From the NCBI RefSeq assembly GCF_009735645.1, contig NZ_CP032550.1, positions 806,001-870,000 of the forward strand: a DNA stretch of 64,000 bases. Reading direction: 5' to 3'. Source of the DNA: Microbacterium oryzae. Lineage in GTDB: Bacteria; Actinomycetota; Actinomycetes; Actinomycetales; Microbacteriaceae. Shown here in pieces: positions 63,435-64,000 of the stretch; within the stretch, counting starts at the first letter, position 1; every line of letters starts with the position of its first letter. The notes beneath the pieces were generated by a model. The model was not told the DNA's origin, made no database searches, and worked only from the letters and a program-made list of their open reading frames with translations. Made by a program: the position numbers and the translations under genes.

Positions 63435-64000
63435 GAGGGCCTCCCGGCTGCGCGGGGCCGAGCGCGGCGAGCGTCAGGCGCAGGAGGGCGGGAACCGACG
63501 CGCGGTCGGCGTCGGAGGCGGTCTCCGCGGCCGACGCGACCGCGTCCACGGCGACGCGCTCTGGCCATCCGAGACCCGCGACGGCCTGGGTGACCTGCGC
63601 GAGCACCGCGTCCGGCGCTGCCGCCCCGCGTGCCGCGGCGGCCGGCGACGGCGGGGCGAGGCGGCCCTGCAGCTGCAGGGCGATGAGCTTCGCGGTCTTG
63701 GGGCCGATGCCGGAGACCTTGCGGAACGGCTTGTCGTCCTCGTTCGCGACGGCCTCGGCGATCTGATCGATGGTGAGACCCGACAGCACGCCGAGGGCGG
63801 ACTTCGGGCCGACGCCGGTGACGCCGAGGAGGATCGCGAAGACCTCGAGCTCCTCGCGCTCGGCGAAGCCGAACAGCGCGAGCTGGTCCTCCCGCACGAT
63901 GAGGTGCGTGTGGAGGAAGAGCTCCTCCCCCTGCCTCGCGATGCGCGCGACGTCGACCGGCACGGCGACCGAGAAGCCGACTCCCCCCACCTCGACGATC
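63427..64000 (-). CDS. ruvA: Holliday junction branch-migration protein RuvA, 5' end cut by window edge
   Basis: About 190 of some 205 residues are seen, and the first ~15-20 codons lie beyond the right edge. The visible start continues the beta-barrel OB fold ([14 protein letters not shown]). Two helix-hairpin-helix motifs follow ([16 protein letters not shown] and [17 protein letters not shown]), then a flexible linker, and the C-terminal RuvB-contact domain ([14 protein letters not shown]). An ATG-like start at 63990 was rejected because the family's N-terminal barrel strands precede it. Confidence 0.96.
   Translation of the reverse strand, partial: IVEVGGVGFSVAVPVDVARIARQGEELFLHTHLIVREDQLALFGFAEREELEVFAILLGVTGVGPKSALGVLSGLTIDQIAEAVANEDDKPFRKVSGIGPKTAKLIALQLQGRLAPPSPAAAARGAAAPDAVLAQVTQAVAGLGWPERVAVDAVASAAETASDADRASVPALLRLTLAALGPAQPGGPRG

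Overview
The window is chromosomal DNA from a high-GC actinobacterium, most likely Microbacteriaceae (Microbacterium or a close relative). The evidence is the very high GC, the many GTG/TTG starts and 4- or 8-nt start/stop overlaps, and actinobacterial markers: PdtaR (ANTAR response regulator), mycobacterial-type integration host factor, the HGxxPAAW and Trp-associated membrane proteins, a PriA without ATPase motifs, and a PolA with Tyr on the O-helix. Nothing resembles a prophage, IS element, CRISPR array or rRNA operon. About 50 of the 53 protein genes lie on the minus strand, so the window reads right to left as a chain of housekeeping operons.

Layout in window order. 1-2.2 kb: polA, cut by the left edge. 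2.2-2.7 kb: hotdog thioesterase on the plus strand. 2.7-3.5 kb: three copies of a 16-nt palindrome, a bidirectional terminator and pdtaR. 3.9-6.3 kb: TauE/SafE-like exporter, tRNA-Leu(CAA) and pyruvate kinase. 6.5-12.5 kb: gltBD glutamate synthase. 12.7-26.6 kb: a co-directional chain in the order metK, priA, fmt, rsmB, rpe, hisE, hisG, hisF, hisI, Trp membrane protein, HGxxPAAW protein, trpC, trpB, trpA, lgt. It is interrupted by a 690-nt non-coding island of diverged palindromic repeats between rsmB and rpe, and it lacks trpE at the place where relatives carry it. 26.7-36.6 kb: the pyrimidine operon pyrR-pyrB-pyrC-PH-like protein-carA-carB-pyrF, followed by gmk and rpoZ. A PyrR-binding RNA element sits over the pyrR Shine-Dalgarno, and gmk is fused to an integration-host-factor domain.

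36.6-43.4 kb: SWIM/SNF2 helicase, nusB, efp, and a polar amino-acid ABC transporter (lipoprotein, permease, ATPase). 43.4-51.6 kb: alaS-ruvX-mltG-aroE-aroC-aroK-aroB. 51.7-54.2 kb: small membrane protein, rpsD and rarA. 54.5-56.9 kb: plus-strand DUF349 protein and an AbiEi-like orphan. 56.8-64 kb: rel (ppGpp), secF, secD, yajC, ruvB, and ruvA cut by the right edge.

The operons link nucleotide precursors (pyr, gmk, carAB), amino acids (his, trp, aro, glt, metK) and the translation, replication and secretion machinery (efp, nusB, alaS, rpsD, fmt, rsmB, polA, priA, rarA, ruvAB, secDF). The features most worth a second look are the palindromic module island at 20.4-21.04 kb, the IHF-guanylate kinase fusion, the PyrR RNA element, the trpE-less trp operon, the ABC cassette between aroB and efp, and the rpsD leader peptide. 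No wholly new multi-gene system (defence, mobile or secretion) is visible.
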